Positions 9,410-18,747 of a stretch of DNA of 64,000 nt are shown here, piece after piece. The notes beneath the pieces are model-generated. The model did not search any database. It was not told where the DNA came from and saw nothing but the letters and a program-made list of their open reading frames with translations. A program made the translations under genes and the position numbers. Position 1 is the stretch's first letter. Every line of letters starts with the position of its first letter. The DNA lies in contig JADKBW010000002.1 in assembly GCA_016714905.1 (NCBI GenBank), positions 244,032 through 308,031 on the forward strand, given 5' to 3'. This stretch comes from Flavobacterium sp. (GTDB lineage: Bacteria; Bacteroidota; Bacteroidia; Flavobacteriales; Flavobacteriaceae).

Positions 9410-11696
9410 ATGAAAAAAATCTACCTATTCTTGTTGCTTTTTGTTTTTTCAATTAGTTACGGTCAATTTGACATTTCAACGATAAACGTTACCATGTGTG
9501 AAAACACAAGCCAGAATTGGGGTTTTGATTTAACTTCATGTGTTGTGGTTGATGCCAATCCCACAGATTATACAATTGGCTATTTTGATGTTGAAGCCAA
9601 TGCAATTGCTAACATCAATGCAATTTTAGACCCAACTTCGTACTATCTTTCTAGTGTGGGAACGCTGATATTCTATGTTAGAGTGTTGAATATTCAAACC
9701 AATGAAATTCAATTTACTTCGTTTAATATTACTGTAAATGCACTCCCTTATGCAAATCCTGCTGTTCTGACGTTTTGTGATCCAACTGCTCCTCCGATTT
9801 ATAACTTGGAAGATGCCAATACTCAAATTATAGGCGACCAACAAAACGTAACTGTTACGTATTGGACCAATCCATTTTCTGGGGGAGTTTTATTAGTTGG
9901 AGGACCTTTTACTCAAACCGTATTTCCTATTCAGGTTATTGGCGTTGATATCAGTGATGGTATATGTACAAGTCCTCGTACTTCAATTACTTTAAGTACG
10001 AATGATTGTAACCCATGCCTTCCACCATCGTTACTAACTGCAAGCAATATTACGGACACTTCTGCATTGCTTAGCTGGAATCAATCAACATCTGCTTTTC
10101 TCAGATTTATTTGACTGTCACAGGCGCTCCAAGTCCTTCAGCGACTACGATCCCAACTTACATAGCACAAACAGGCTCTTATAACACATCTGGGTTGCTT
10201 GCTAATACGTGTTATTCATTTTATGTTAGAACAATATGTGGCGCGGTTCCAGGAGAAACCAATATTAGTGATTGGATTGGACCATTCCAATTCTGCACTT
10301 TTGATTGCGAGAACAGTGGCTTATGCCCTGACTCTCTTGATTTAAGAGCGTTTTTAGATAGCAATTCAAATGGCGTAAAGGATTCAAATGAAGTGATTTT
10401 TACTAACGGTGTTTATCAGTATCAAATTAATGACGCTGTAAATACAATTATCGGTTACAGTAATACAGGAAGTTTTAAAATATTCGATAGCAACCCTGCG
10501 AACTTCTACGATTTAAATTTTTCAATTAATCAAGGTCTTGAACCGTTTTTTAGTTCAACAACTTCCTACAGTAATATCAATATTCCAATTGGAAGCGGAA
10601 GTCAAATCTACTATTTCCAGTTACCATTACAGCCTTATCAAGATTTAGAAGTGCAACTTATTCCAAATGCGCTCCTCCTCGACCTGGATTTACCTATTCA
10701 AATCTCATTCGCTATAAAAACAATGGCGCAGAAACCATGGCGGAACCATCAACTTTGTTAACGACAATTTCCTTTCAATAACTTCTATTTCGCAATTTGG
10801 CGCAACTAGCACGGCGAACGGTTTTAGTTTTGACTTTACTAATTTAGGTCCAAATGAAGAAAGACAAATAGACGTTGTAATGCAAGTGCCTACAATTCCG
10901 ACGGTTGTTTTAGGACAGAATTTAGCCAATTCCGTTGCCATAACACCAGAAATAGGCGACAACTTCCCATTGAATAACACAGATGATTTATCACAAATTA
11001 TAGTAGGTTCGTATGACCCAAATGACAAAACTGAAAAGCACGGCGGCAGGATTAGCCTCGATGAATTTGCTGATAATCCCTCTCTGACTTATACTATTCA
11101 ATTTGAAAATACCGGTACGGCTAATGCAGAATTTGTTCGCATTGAAGATGAATTAGATGCACAATTAGATCTTTCTTCGGTCATGATGATAAGTTCCTCA
11201 CATCCGTTTAACATGCGCAAGATCAACAACAAATTGATTTGGAACTTTTACGATATCAACTTGCCTCCTACGATATCGGATCCTATTTTGAGTCACGGTT
11301 TTGTTCAATTTAAGGTGAAACCTGTATCGGGTTTTTCAGTAGGAACGATAATTCCAAATACTGCCGACATTTATTTTGATTATAATCCTGCTATTGTTAC
11401 CAATACTTTCGAAACTGAATTTGTGGAAACTTTGAGTGCCAATTCATTTACGAATACAATTACAATTTATCCAAATCCAGCGAGTTCAACGGTTCGTATT
11501 GTTGAGAGCAATCGCTAGAAAAATCTCTTCAATTATTGTTTACGATATTGTTGGGAAAGAAGTAATTATTCATTCAGAAAGAGAATCATCAGAGGTTAAT
11601 CTAGATGTTTCGCCATTGAATAATGGAATTTATTTTGTAGAAATCACAAACAAAAATCAATTAAAGATTACCAAAAAACTAGTTATAGATAAATAA
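9410..11696 (+). pseudogene. T9SS type A surface protein with Fn3 and C-terminal sorting domain, several frameshifts
   Basis: Four pieces in different frames (9410-10114, 10111-10761, 10880-11518, 11436-11696) line up with the intact protein at 30513-33839. In order: signal peptide MKKIYLFLLLFVFSISYGQ; Ig/PKD-like segments; one fibronectin type III domain (around 10020-10300); a segment with LRAFLDSNSNGVKDSNE, typical of large Bacteroidota surface proteins; a conserved domain with GSYDPNDK; and the T9SS type A C-terminal domain from ITIYPNPAS onward (GIYFVEI, ITKKLVIDK). Shifts lie near 10095, 10670-10740 and 11510. The protein would be exported and anchored through the type IX system. Possible roles are adhesion or colony spreading, but nothing in the sequence fixes one. 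Confidence 0.82.
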
Positions 11697-11720
11697 TAAT
11701 TGTACGCAGATTAAAGATTT

Positions 11721-12824
11721 ATGATGAAAAAGAAAATCCTTGTTTTATTACTCATTCTCAATAGCGTTTTTATTTTCGCACAACCATTAGCTGTTAATAC
11801 CTCTCTTACCCCAACTGAAATAGTTCAAAACACGCTGCTTGGCAATGGAATTACAGTTAGCAACATTCAATTCAATCGTTCGTCTGCTAGCGCTTTGGCG
11901 GTAAGAGACCAAATCGGTGTTTTTACCAATGGTTTGGGGACAAATCTCGGAGTAGCAAATGGTGTTATTCTATCAACAGGTAAAGTGCAATTCGCCGTTG
12001 GACCGAATAACTTGAGTGGTGGTTCAAATCAAACTTCAATTCCAGTTACAGGAGATGCCGATTTGTCGTTATTATCGACAAATCCGACTCAAAATATTGC
12101 TGCAGTTGAATTTGATTTTGTCTCCTCGGGATCCGAAATCAGTCTTGATTTCATTTATGCTTCCGAAGATTATCCCGAATATGCTAATTCTATTTTTAAT
12201 GATGTGATGGGTATTTTTCTAAGCGGCCCTGGTATTTCTGGTCCATTTTCAAATAATGCTCGGAATATTGCAGTACTTCCTTCCACATCCGAACCCATTT
12301 CAACAAACAATATAAATAATGGTACCACGAATAACGGACCTTGTGAAAATTGCAATTTTTATGTGAATAACGGAACAGGAAATACACCTATTGTAAACGC
12401 AACTATTCAATTTGACGGTTTTACCACTGAAATTAACACTTCGGCTACTGTTCAAATAGGACAAACCTACCACTTGAAAATTGCAATTGCGAATGTTGCA
12501 GATAACTTGTTTGATTCAGCGATATTCATCAGAGCGAATAGTTTCAAAACTTCCACTTTAAGAAATCTCAGTTTTGAATCGACTAAAATGACGATTTCGC
12601 CAAATCCAGCGAGCAATACGATTCAAATAAATTTAATGGATCATGCAGATACGATTGAAGAAATAACTTTGTCGTCAATACTGGGAACGCAATATAACTC
12701 CTCTTTTGAATCAAATGGCAGCAAGACTTTTGTAGATGTTTCTTCTTTATCTAAAGGTTTATATTTTGTTGCAGTCAAAACAAAAAGTAATTCCAAATAC
12801 ATTCAAAAATTACTTGTTGAATAG
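11721..12824 (+). CDS. T9SS type A sorting domain protein with choice-of-anchor L domain
   Basis: A 367-residue secreted protein. Signal peptide 1-20 (ends IFAQ), then a choice-of-anchor L domain (~25-275) recognisable from NTLLGNGITVSN, GVANGVILSTG, SLDFIYASEDYPEY and YHLKIAIANVADNLFDSAIF. The C-terminal ~75 residues are a T9SS type A domain (MTISPNPASNTIQI ... GLYFVAVKTKSNSKYIQKLLVE). It lies 24 nt after the previous T9SS gene on the same strand and is likely cotranscribed. Function unknown; surface display is the firm inference. Confidence 0.88.
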   Translation: MMKKKILVLLLILNSVFIFAQPLAVNTSLTPTEIVQNTLLGNGITVSNIQFNRSSASALAVRDQIGVFTNGLGTNLGVANGVILSTGKVQFAVGPNNLSGGSNQTSIPVTGDADLSLLSTNPTQNIAAVEFDFVSSGSEISLDFIYASEDYPEYANSIFNDVMGIFLSGPGISGPFSNNARNIAVLPSTSEPISTNNINNGTTNNGPCENCNFYVNNGTGNTPIVNATIQFDGFTTEINTSATVQIGQTYHLKIAIANVADNLFDSAIFIRANSFKTSTLRNLSFESTKMTISPNPASNTIQINLMDHADTIEEITLSSILGTQYNSSFESNGSKTFVDVSSLSKGLYFVAVKTKSNSKYIQKLLVE

Positions 12825-12833
12825 CTATAAAAA

Positions 12834-13325
12834 CTACCGATTCAACCACCAAATACTACCATTCAAAACGGTGGCAAAACTCACCCAAAGTATGTACGGA
12901 ATAAATAAGTAACCCGCAATTTTGTCAATCTTACCAAACTGAACGTAAGTTTCGTAAATCATTAACCACAGCAAAATGATTTCAATGAAGGCTAAAAATG
13001 GGTTTCTAATTCCGAAAAACAGAATCGACCACAGCGCGTTCAACGCCAATTGAATTACAAAAAATAATAATGCTTTTTTCACCGCTTCTTTTTCGTAATC
13101 GATCCGGTTCCAAACCAAACCAGCGGCAACTCCCATCATGGTGTATAATAAACTCCAAACCGGCGCAAAAACCCATGCCGGTGGATTAAAACTGGGCTTT
13201 GTTAGTGTTGGAAACCATGTGGTCACAGAAGATTGTGTAGCCATGCCCGACAAATACCCAACGGCGATACAAGTCACAACAAAAAGTAGAATTTTGACGT
13301 ATTTATTCATCACATTTTTTTTCAA
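12834..13325 (-). CDS. tspO: TspO/MBR family tryptophan-rich sensory protein
   Basis: A 163-residue integral membrane protein with five predicted helices, as in all TspO proteins. Family features: SVTTWFPTLTKPSFNPPAW in the loop after helix 1, WVFAPVWSLLYTMMG, ALNALWSILFFGIRNP in helix 3-4, and a tryptophan-rich end (NGSIWWLNR). TspO proteins bind porphyrins and related ligands; in bacteria they are linked to tetrapyrrole and stress signalling. Two in-frame starts exist; the second Met (MNKYVKI) may be the real one because the first codons run through a poly-A stretch. It converges on the T9SS gene with 9 nt between stops. Confidence 0.93.
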   Translation of the reverse strand: MKKNVMNKYVKILLFVVTCIAVGYLSGMATQSSVTTWFPTLTKPSFNPPAWVFAPVWSLLYTMMGVAAGLVWNRIDYEKEAVKKALLFFVIQLALNALWSILFFGIRNPFLAFIEIILLWLMIYETYVQFGKIDKIAGYLFIPYILWVSFATVLNGSIWWLNR

Positions 13326-13394
13326 ATGTAAGGAATTTACAAAGTAGAATTGAGTCTTTGCCGTGTGTTTTCAATTGCACTGGGCAAACCTTAA

Positions 13395-13559
13395 CTAATA
13401 ATTGTTGGCTTCGTCTTCGTCCTTTTCGATTGGAATATCACTTTCTCCCAAAAACTCCTCATACTCTTTCTCGTCTTTCCGGTTTTTTTTGATTAGAAAA
13501 AAAACGACGATAACAACAATAATGAGCAAGCCGCCAATTGTAATCCAATTTAATTCCAT
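13395..13559 (-). CDS. Small single-pass membrane protein (54 aa)
   Basis: A short frame reads MELNWITIGGLLIIVVIVVFF, a clear transmembrane helix at residues 5-22, then a basic stretch (LIKKNRKDEKEYEEF) and an acidic tail (EKDEDEANNY). Start ATG at 13559, stop TAG at 13395. The amphipathic layout of helix, positive cytoplasmic edge and acidic tail argues for a real gene in the otherwise empty gap between tspO and mvaD. Function unknown. It is divergent from mvaD and in line with tspO. Confidence 0.6.
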   Translation of the reverse strand: MELNWITIGGLLIIVVIVVFFLIKKNRKDEKEYEEFLGESDIPIEKDEDEANNY

Positions 13560-13701
13560 CAGGTTTATTTTTTATTAAAGTTACAAAAGTAAAATTAGTT
13601 ATCGCATCTTATTTGTTTACCAAATCATTAATTTGATTGAATATTGTAACCAAGTATCGAGCAGTACCTCAAAAAAAGTATCTTTGTTGAAATTGAATTT
13701 T

Positions 13702-14793
13702 ATGAGAACTGAAACGGATTTTATATCAAAATCATTTTCTACAACAATCGATAACGGAACCTTTACTTGGAGCGCTCCTAGTAATATTGCTCTAGTGAAA
13801 TATTGGGGAAAAAAGGCACATCAGATTCCTGCGAATCCATCGATAAGTTTTACGTTGAACGCGTGCAAAACCATTACGAAATTATCATATAGTGCGAAAG
13901 AAGACAACGCCAATTTTTCGTTCGATCTTTTGTTTGAAGGACAACCAAAGGAAGATTTCAAACCCAAGATTCAAAAATTTTTGGAGCGAATTGAAACGTA
14001 TTGTCCCTATTTGAAACAATATCATCTAAAGATTGATACCCAAAACACGTTTCCTCACAGTTCCGGAATCGCTTCTTCCGCTTCTGGAATGGCAGCATTG
14101 GCGATGAATATTATGAGTTTGGAGAAAGCACTACATCCAGAAATGACAGACGACTATTTCTTCCAAAAAGCATCCTTTTTAGCACGTTTAGGTTCTGGCA
14201 GTGCCTGTAGAAGTATTAAAGGTGAAGTAGTGGTTTGGGGAAATCACGCCGAGATTGAAGGCAGTTCGGATTTGTATGGCGTTGAATTTCCGACTACAAT
14301 TCACGCTAATTTCAAGAATTATCAAGACACTATTTTGTTGGTGGACAAAGGCGAGAAGCAAGTGTCAAGCACCGTTGGGCATGATTTGATGCACAACCAT
14401 CCTTATGCGGAACGACGATTTCAGCAAGCACACGAAAATCTTTCAAAACTAAAAACAGTTTTAGAAACGGGCGACTTGAATGCTTTTGTTGAAATTGTAG
14501 AAAGCGAAGCCTTGACATTGCATGCGATGATGATGACTTCAATGCCCTATTTTATTTTAATGAAACCCAATACATTGGAAATTATCAATCGGATATGGGA
14601 ATTTAGAAGAAGCTCCAATATTTCGGTTTGTTTTACGTTAGATGCTGGAGCGAACGTACATGTTTTGTATCCCGAAAACGATAGCGCGAAAGTTTTACAA
14701 TTTATTAAGAACGAATTAGTTGGCTATTGCCAAAATGGTCAGTATATTTGTGACGAACTTGGAGCGGGAAGTCAATTGATAATTGATAATTGA
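13702..14793 (+). CDS. mvaD: Diphosphomevalonate decarboxylase
   Basis: A 363-residue GHMP-superfamily enzyme that converts mevalonate 5-diphosphate to isopentenyl diphosphate with ATP. Motifs: APSNIALVKYWGKK at the N-terminus with the substrate-binding Lys/Tyr region, the ATP loop FPHSSGIASSASGMAAL, the SGSACRS loop, and FTLDAGANVHVL near the C-terminus, whose Asp is catalytic in the family. I use ATG 13702 because conserved homology begins with the following residues; an earlier TTG at 13633 gives a nonconserved extension. The last residues (QLIIDN) and the stop are encoded by the AATTGAT tandem repeat that follows, so the repeat has replaced or extended the native C-terminus. First gene of the mvaD-GHMP kinase-prenyltransferase series. 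Confidence 0.93.
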   Translation: MRTETDFISKSFSTTIDNGTFTWSAPSNIALVKYWGKKAHQIPANPSISFTLNACKTITKLSYSAKEDNANFSFDLLFEGQPKEDFKPKIQKFLERIETYCPYLKQYHLKIDTQNTFPHSSGIASSASGMAALAMNIMSLEKALHPEMTDDYFFQKASFLARLGSGSACRSIKGEVVVWGNHAEIEGSSDLYGVEFPTTIHANFKNYQDTILLVDKGEKQVSSTVGHDLMHNHPYAERRFQQAHENLSKLKTVLETGDLNAFVEIVESEALTLHAMMMTSMPYFILMKPNTLEIINRIWEFRRSSNISVCFTLDAGANVHVLYPENDSAKVLQFIKNELVGYCQNGQYICDELGAGSQLIIDN

Positions 14794-14834
14794 TAATTGA
14801 TAATTGATAATTGATAATTGATAATTGATAATTG
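14774..14834 (+). repeat. Tandem repeat of AATTGAT, eight units, left boundary of an S23-like cassette
   Basis: Eight exact copies of the 7-mer AATTGAT (14774-14829) plus a partial ninth. It contributes the stop codon of mvaD. Related units in inverted orientation occur after the next gene (15233-15266). Copy-number change in such an array would alter the C-terminus of MvaD by only a few residues because every frame soon meets TGA or TAA. Confidence 0.9.
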
Positions 14835-14882
14835 TACAACTTCTCGTTCGAGTTTATTAGTATACGCCATTTAAAATCTATT

Positions 14883-15236
14883 ATGAAAAGTAATATCATC
14901 AAGGAGAAATCATTTTCTTTTGCCTTGGAAATTGTAGATATTTATAAATATTTGAGTTTCGAAAAGAGAGAATTTGTCTTGTCAAAACAAATATTGCGTT
15001 CAGGAACTTCAATTGGTGCGAATATCAGAGAAGCTGAACACGCAGAAAGCAAAGCTGATTTTATTCATAAATTGTCAATTGCCTTAAAAGAGGCTAACGA
15101 AACAGAATATTGGTTAGATTTATTGTACCAATCCGAATATTTGACAATTTCTCAATTTCAGAATATTAAAGATCAAATTACTCAACAATTAAAATTGCTT
15201 ACGAGTATCATAAACACAACCAAGAATAAAAACTAA
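14883..15236 (+). CDS. Four-helix bundle protein (23S rRNA intervening-sequence S23-like)
   Basis: A 117-residue all-helical protein of the four-helix bundle family also found inside intervening sequences of 23S rRNA genes. Diagnostic segments: KEKSFSFALEIVDIYKYL (helix 1), LSKQILRSGTSIGANIREAEHAES (helix 2, with the conserved RS.TSIGANI.EA), and LKEANETEYWLDLL (helix 3). Start ATG 14883 gives the usual family N-terminus; an upstream TTG at 14832 lies in the repeat. It is bounded by AATTGAT-type repeats in opposite orientation and splits two mevalonate-pathway genes, so it is best seen as repeat-borne cargo. Homologues include the DGR accessory protein Avd, but no reverse transcriptase is present here. 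Molecular role unknown. Confidence 0.9.
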   Translation: MKSNIIKEKSFSFALEIVDIYKYLSFEKREFVLSKQILRSGTSIGANIREAEHAESKADFIHKLSIALKEANETEYWLDLLYQSEYLTISQFQNIKDQITQQLKLLTSIINTTKNKN

Positions 15237-15266
15237 TTATCAATTGTTAATTGTTAATTATCAATT
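15233..15266 (-). repeat. Inverted counterpart of the AATTGAT repeat, right boundary
   Basis: Read on the minus strand this stretch is built of AATTGATAATT and AATTAACAATT units, so it is the inverted, partly degenerate partner of the 14774 array. It starts at the stop of the S23-like gene and ends 7 nt before the ATG of the GHMP kinase gene. Confidence 0.75.
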
Positions 15267-15273
15267 AAAGAAT

Positions 15274-16213
15274 ATGAAAGGACCGTTATTTTACTCAAAA
15301 ATTCTGCTCTTCGGAGAATACGGAATCATCAAAGATTCTAAAGGTTTATCGATTCCTTACAACTTTTATAATGGCGCTTTAAAGTCAGATGGAAATTCTT
15401 CAGATGAAGCCATCAAATCCAATCAAAATTTAGGACGATTTGTTTCCTATTTAGAGCAATTACAAACAGAACAACCCGAACTTGTTGCGTTTGATTTGGC
15501 TGCTTTGCAAAAAGATGTGGCTTCAGGCATGTACTTCGATTCGAGCATTCCGCAAGGATATGGCGTTGGAAGTAGTGGTGCTTTAGTGGCAGCGATTTAC
15601 GACAAATACGCTCAAAATAAAATCACCGTGTTAGAGAATCTAACGCGTGAAAAATTACTACAACTCAAAACTATTTTTGGTCAAATGGAATCCTTTTTCC
15701 ACGGAAAAAGCTCCGGTTTGGATCCGCTAAACAGTTATTTGAGCATTCCAATTTTGATTAACTCAAAAGACAATATTGAAGCGACTGGTATTCCGACTCA
15801 AAGTTTGACAGGAAAAGGCGCAGTGTTTTTATTAGATTCTGGTATCGTTGGAGAAACGGCACCAATGGTCAATATTTTTATGGAGAACCTAAAAGATCAA
15901 GGATTCCGAACCATGCTAAAAACACAATTTATCAAACATACAGATGCTTGTGTAGAGAATTTCTTAGGTGGCGATATGAAATCATTGTTTGAGAATACCA
16001 AGAAATTATCTAAAAGTAGTTTTGAGCAACTTCAAACCGATGATCCCAGAGCAGTTTCACGGCATTTGGCAAAAAGGAATAGACACCAACGATTACTACT
16101 TAAAACTTTGTGGTTCTGGCGGTGGCGGTTATATCTTAGGATTTACAGAAGACCTAGAAAAAGCCAAAATATCTTTGAAAGACTACAAATTAGAAGTCGT
16201 TTACCAATTCTAA
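15274..16213 (+). pseudogene. GHMP kinase (mevalonate kinase-like), one frameshift at ~16046
   Basis: A ~313-residue GHMP-family small-molecule kinase. N-terminal substrate motif KILLFGEYGII, ATP-binding loop PQGYGVGSSGALVAA, and the helix FHGKSSGLDPLNSY that holds the catalytic Asp in this family. After 16046 the frame is displaced by one extra base; the displaced frame (up to the stop at 16213) restores the third GHMP motif LCGSGGGGYILGF. Family and position suggest phosphorylation of mevalonate, upstream of the MvaD step. Flavobacterial genomes often name this protein 'GYDIA family GHMP kinase', so the substrate is not settled. ATG 15274 follows the repeat. Confidence 0.87.
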
Positions 16214-16238
16214 CTGCGTTCTACTTCAAATTCTATAA

Positions 16239-17195
16239 ATGCTGAGTAGAAAAAACAAATTGCGCGTCATGAAAATCGTCAGTTTGTTTTCTGTGGTTCG
16301 CGGATACAACATTCCCATTATCATTTTAGCGCAATATCTTTCCGCCATTTTTATTTTTGCTCCAGATAAAAGTGCACTTTCCATTCTTTTAGACTATCGG
16401 TTATTTATCGTTGTTTTTGCATCTTCTGTTAGTATTGCTTCTGGTTATATCATAAACAGTTTCTACGATAGCAAAAAAGACCTCATCAACCGACCCAACA
16501 AATCAATGCTAGACCGATTGGTCAGTCAAAAGACAAAGTTGCAAGTCTATTTTGTACTGAACTTTATCGCAGCATTATTCGCATTACTCGTGTCCTGGCG
16601 CGCCAGTCTTTTCTTCGCAGTCTATATCTTTATGATTTGGCTGTACTCTCACAAACGCAAAAAGTACGCTTTATTCGGGAATTTTATTGCGGCTTTTTTG
16701 GCCATTTTCCCTTTTTTCGGCATCCTTTTGTATTACTATTTTCGATTGCCTTTGAATGAAATTGAAAGCCACAGCAACGATTTGGCAGTAACTTTTACGC
16801 ATGCAACATTTCTCTTTATTTTGTTATTGGTCCGTGAAATGACGAAAGATTTAGAAAACATCAAAGGTGATTTGGCCAATGGATATCAAACCATTCCAGT
16901 TACTTTTGGCGAAAACGCCTCAAAAACGAGCATCACGGCCTTACTCGTTTTGACGACGATTCCCGTCTATTTTTTAATCAATGTTTTTGATGTGGGTTAT
17001 ATGGATATCTACTTTTATGTGGGTTTTATCATCATGATTTTCTTCGTCTTGCAATTGTGGAAATCGACTTCGAAAGAACAATACTTGTTACTGCACAATA
17101 TCTTAAAAGTGCTCATTGTTGCCGGGGTTTTTTCGATTGTGTTGATTGATCCAACGGTGCTATGGAATGGCAAAAAATTACTTCAATCTATTTAA
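16239..17195 (+). CDS. UbiA-family prenyltransferase (geranylgeranylglycerol-phosphate geranylgeranyltransferase-like)
   Basis: A 318-residue membrane protein with about eight helices. The two Asp-rich UbiA motifs are present: INSFYDSKKDLINRP (N-x3-D-x4-D, residues ~78-92) and the second-loop DLENIKGDLANGY (~residues 206-218), which bind Mg-prenyl diphosphate. The usual product name in Flavobacteria is geranylgeranylglycerol-phosphate geranylgeranyltransferase, but the acceptor is not proved by sequence. It is last in the series mvaD-kinase-UbiA, which makes sense as use of the isoprenoid product. Two in-frame starts (16239 or 16269) are possible. Confidence 0.88.
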   Translation: MLSRKNKLRVMKIVSLFSVVRGYNIPIIILAQYLSAIFIFAPDKSALSILLDYRLFIVVFASSVSIASGYIINSFYDSKKDLINRPNKSMLDRLVSQKTKLQVYFVLNFIAALFALLVSWRASLFFAVYIFMIWLYSHKRKKYALFGNFIAAFLAIFPFFGILLYYYFRLPLNEIESHSNDLAVTFTHATFLFILLLVREMTKDLENIKGDLANGYQTIPVTFGENASKTSITALLVLTTIPVYFLINVFDVGYMDIYFYVGFIIMIFFVLQLWKSTSKEQYLLLHNILKVLIVAGVFSIVLIDPTVLWNGKKLLQSI

Positions 17196-17205
17196 GGAGT
17201 TAGAT

Positions 17206-17302
17206 TGCACCGCGATGCCTAGCCCCGGTAGCAGCGCAAATCTTTGTTTTGACGGCGCTCGGGTCACAAAAGATTGCAACAGATAGCGGGATCAGCTCCT
17301 CA
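17206..17302 (+). repeat. Structured intergenic element ending AGCTCCT, copy 1
   Basis: Contains CCTAGCCCC near its 5' end, a strong internal stem (GCAAATCTTTGTTTTGAC with GTCACAAAAGATTGC), then TAGCGGGATCAGCTCCT. Two further copies with the same order of blocks are at 29761-29842 (plus) and 53011-53153 (minus). Sequence between the blocks differs but base pairing is kept, which suggests an RNA-level structure. It could be a known flavobacterial RNA motif (Flavo-1 is one candidate); I cannot check that here. Confidence 0.65.
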
Positions 17303-17317
17303 TAAAATTAATAAACC

Positions 17318-17325
17318 TATCTTTG
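17318..17325 (+). promoter_or_regulatory. Bacteroidota -7 box TATCTTTG
   Basis: TATCTTTG, a full match to TAnnTTTG, lies 19 nt before the pseudouridine synthase start at 17345, directly after the structured element. Confidence 0.65.
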
Positions 17326-17344
17326 TACAAAATTTACAGCAGTT

Positions 17345-18235
17345 ATGAATAAGAAGGAAGGCAATAACAAGCGAACGAGTTCAAGACCAAGTTCGAATAA
17401 GCCAAAGCCTGCCATGGCAAAACGGGCGCAAGGACCGAAAAAAGTGAAACCAAAAACGGTGACGCCAGCCGAAGCAGCAAAACCAGAGCGCAAACCAAAT
17501 CAAGCTCCGAAAAGACCGAAAGTAGCAGACGAAATTCGGTTGAATAAATACATTTCCAATTCAGGCGTTTGTTCCAGGAGAGATGCGGATATTTACATTC
17601 AATCGGGCAATGTGAAAGTGAATGGGATTCCCGTTATTGAAATGGGTTATATGGTGAAGCCAGGCGATGTCGTAAACTTTGATGGCGCGACATTGACTCC
17701 AGAGAAAAAAGAATATATCTTATTGAACAAGCCTAAGAATTTTACCACGTCATTTGATGAAGGTCAAGAAGACAGAAACGTATTGGAATTAGTGCGTGGC
17801 GCTACCAATGCTAAGATTGCTTCCGTAGGTAGAATGGACAAAAACACGACGGGACTGTTGTTGTTTACGAACGACACGGATATGATTCGAAAATTTAGTT
17901 TGCCGAATCAAAAATCTTCCAAGATTTACCAAGTTTCGTTGGATAAAAATTTGAAATATGAAGACTTGGAGAAAATTTCAGGTGGCGTTACTTTAGATGG
18001 ACACCGATTGGCAATTGAGGAAATTACGTATATCGAAAATGAACCTAAAACCGAAATCGGATTAAAATTGCGAACTTCAAATGTGAAAGTGGTTCGTGCG
18101 ATTTTTGAAAATTTTAAATATGATGTCTTAAGAATTGACCGTGTTGCCTTTGCAGGTTTGACCAAAAAGAATTTGCCACGCGGCAATTGGCGCTTTTTGA
18201 CGGAGCAAGAGATTATTAATTTGAAAAATGTATAG
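17345..18235 (+). CDS. RsuA/RluB-family rRNA pseudouridine synthase
   Basis: A 296-residue protein. Residues 1-60 are a basic, low-complexity extension rich in Lys/Pro/Ala, common in Bacteroidota members. An S4 RNA-binding domain follows (IRLNKYISNSGVCSRRDADIYI, ~residues 62-108), then the catalytic domain with GRMDKNTTGLLLFTND, where the Asp is the pseudouridylation nucleophile of the family. The likely substrate is 23S rRNA (RluB-like) but RsuA or RluF function cannot be separated by eye. It has its own promoter. Confidence 0.9.
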   Translation: MNKKEGNNKRTSSRPSSNKPKPAMAKRAQGPKKVKPKTVTPAEAAKPERKPNQAPKRPKVADEIRLNKYISNSGVCSRRDADIYIQSGNVKVNGIPVIEMGYMVKPGDVVNFDGATLTPEKKEYILLNKPKNFTTSFDEGQEDRNVLELVRGATNAKIASVGRMDKNTTGLLLFTNDTDMIRKFSLPNQKSSKIYQVSLDKNLKYEDLEKISGGVTLDGHRLAIEEITYIENEPKTEIGLKLRTSNVKVVRAIFENFKYDVLRIDRVAFAGLTKKNLPRGNWRFLTEQEIINLKNV

Positions 18236-18319
18236 CAAGTTGCTGAATATCTGAGATGCTGAGTAACTAAGTTTTGAATTCCTGCCTTTATCGCGGGAAT
18301 TTTCTTTTAAACAACAACA

Positions 18320-18680
18320 ATGACAACACAACAAAATCTTTCGATTGCGCACAAATGGTTCGACGCTTTCAATAATCACAATCTAGAGCAATTGCTTTCT
18401 TTGTATGATGAAGAAGCGGAACATTTGAGCCCGAAGTTAAAAATCAAAACCAGAAACCAATGGTTTGGTTCAAGGAAAGCCAGCTTTATATGATTGGTGG
18501 GAAAGTGCTTTTGAAACGATTCCGTCTTTACATTATCGTGTAACTTCGCTTACTGCCGATGCCAATCGTGTCTTTATGGAATATGTGCGAACAGTAGAAA
18601 ATGAACAGGATATGCTCGTGGCGGAAGTCTTAGAAATTAAAGACGGAAAGATTGTTTTTTCAAGAGTGTATCACGGATGA
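18320..18680 (+). pseudogene. SnoaL/NTF2-like protein, one frameshift at ~18440
   Basis: Starting at ATG 18320 the frame reads MTTQQNLSIAHKWFDAFNNHNL...LLSLYDEEAEHLSPKLKIK, a typical NTF2/SnoaL-like opening, then passes a shift near 18440 into the frame that continues GKPALYDWWESAFETIPSLHYR ... VLEIKDGKIVFSRVYHG to the stop at 18680. The total of ~119 residues is the usual size of one SnoaL-like cone domain. Ligand or reaction unknown. The break lies near an A run (AAAATCAAAACC), so a sequence error is likely. Confidence 0.75.
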
Positions 18681-18683
18681 CAT

Positions 18684-18740
18684 CACCATTAAGAGATGAA
18701 GAGAAATTAAGCCTTACTGCAACTTAATTCCCTAATGGTT
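18684..18740. repeat. Empty copy of the AACCATTAAG hairpin repeat
   Basis: CACCATTAAGAGATGAAG on the left pairs with the reverse complement of the right end (AACCATTAGGGAATTAAG). It is the same palindrome that encloses the GxxExxY gene at 961-1461, but with only ~20 bp between the arms. Confidence 0.8.
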
Positions 18741-18747
18741 TAAAATA

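Noticed and set aside
14705..14902. Minus-strand frame with repeated NYQLSII residues
   Set aside because: It is only the translation of the AATTGAT tandem array; 7-bp units give a repeating peptide in open frames.
14883..15236. S23-like protein as Avd of a diversity-generating retroelement acting on the fibre genes
   Set aside because: No reverse transcriptase and no template/variable repeat pair seen; the cassettes are far from the fibres and are explained by flanking inverted repeats.
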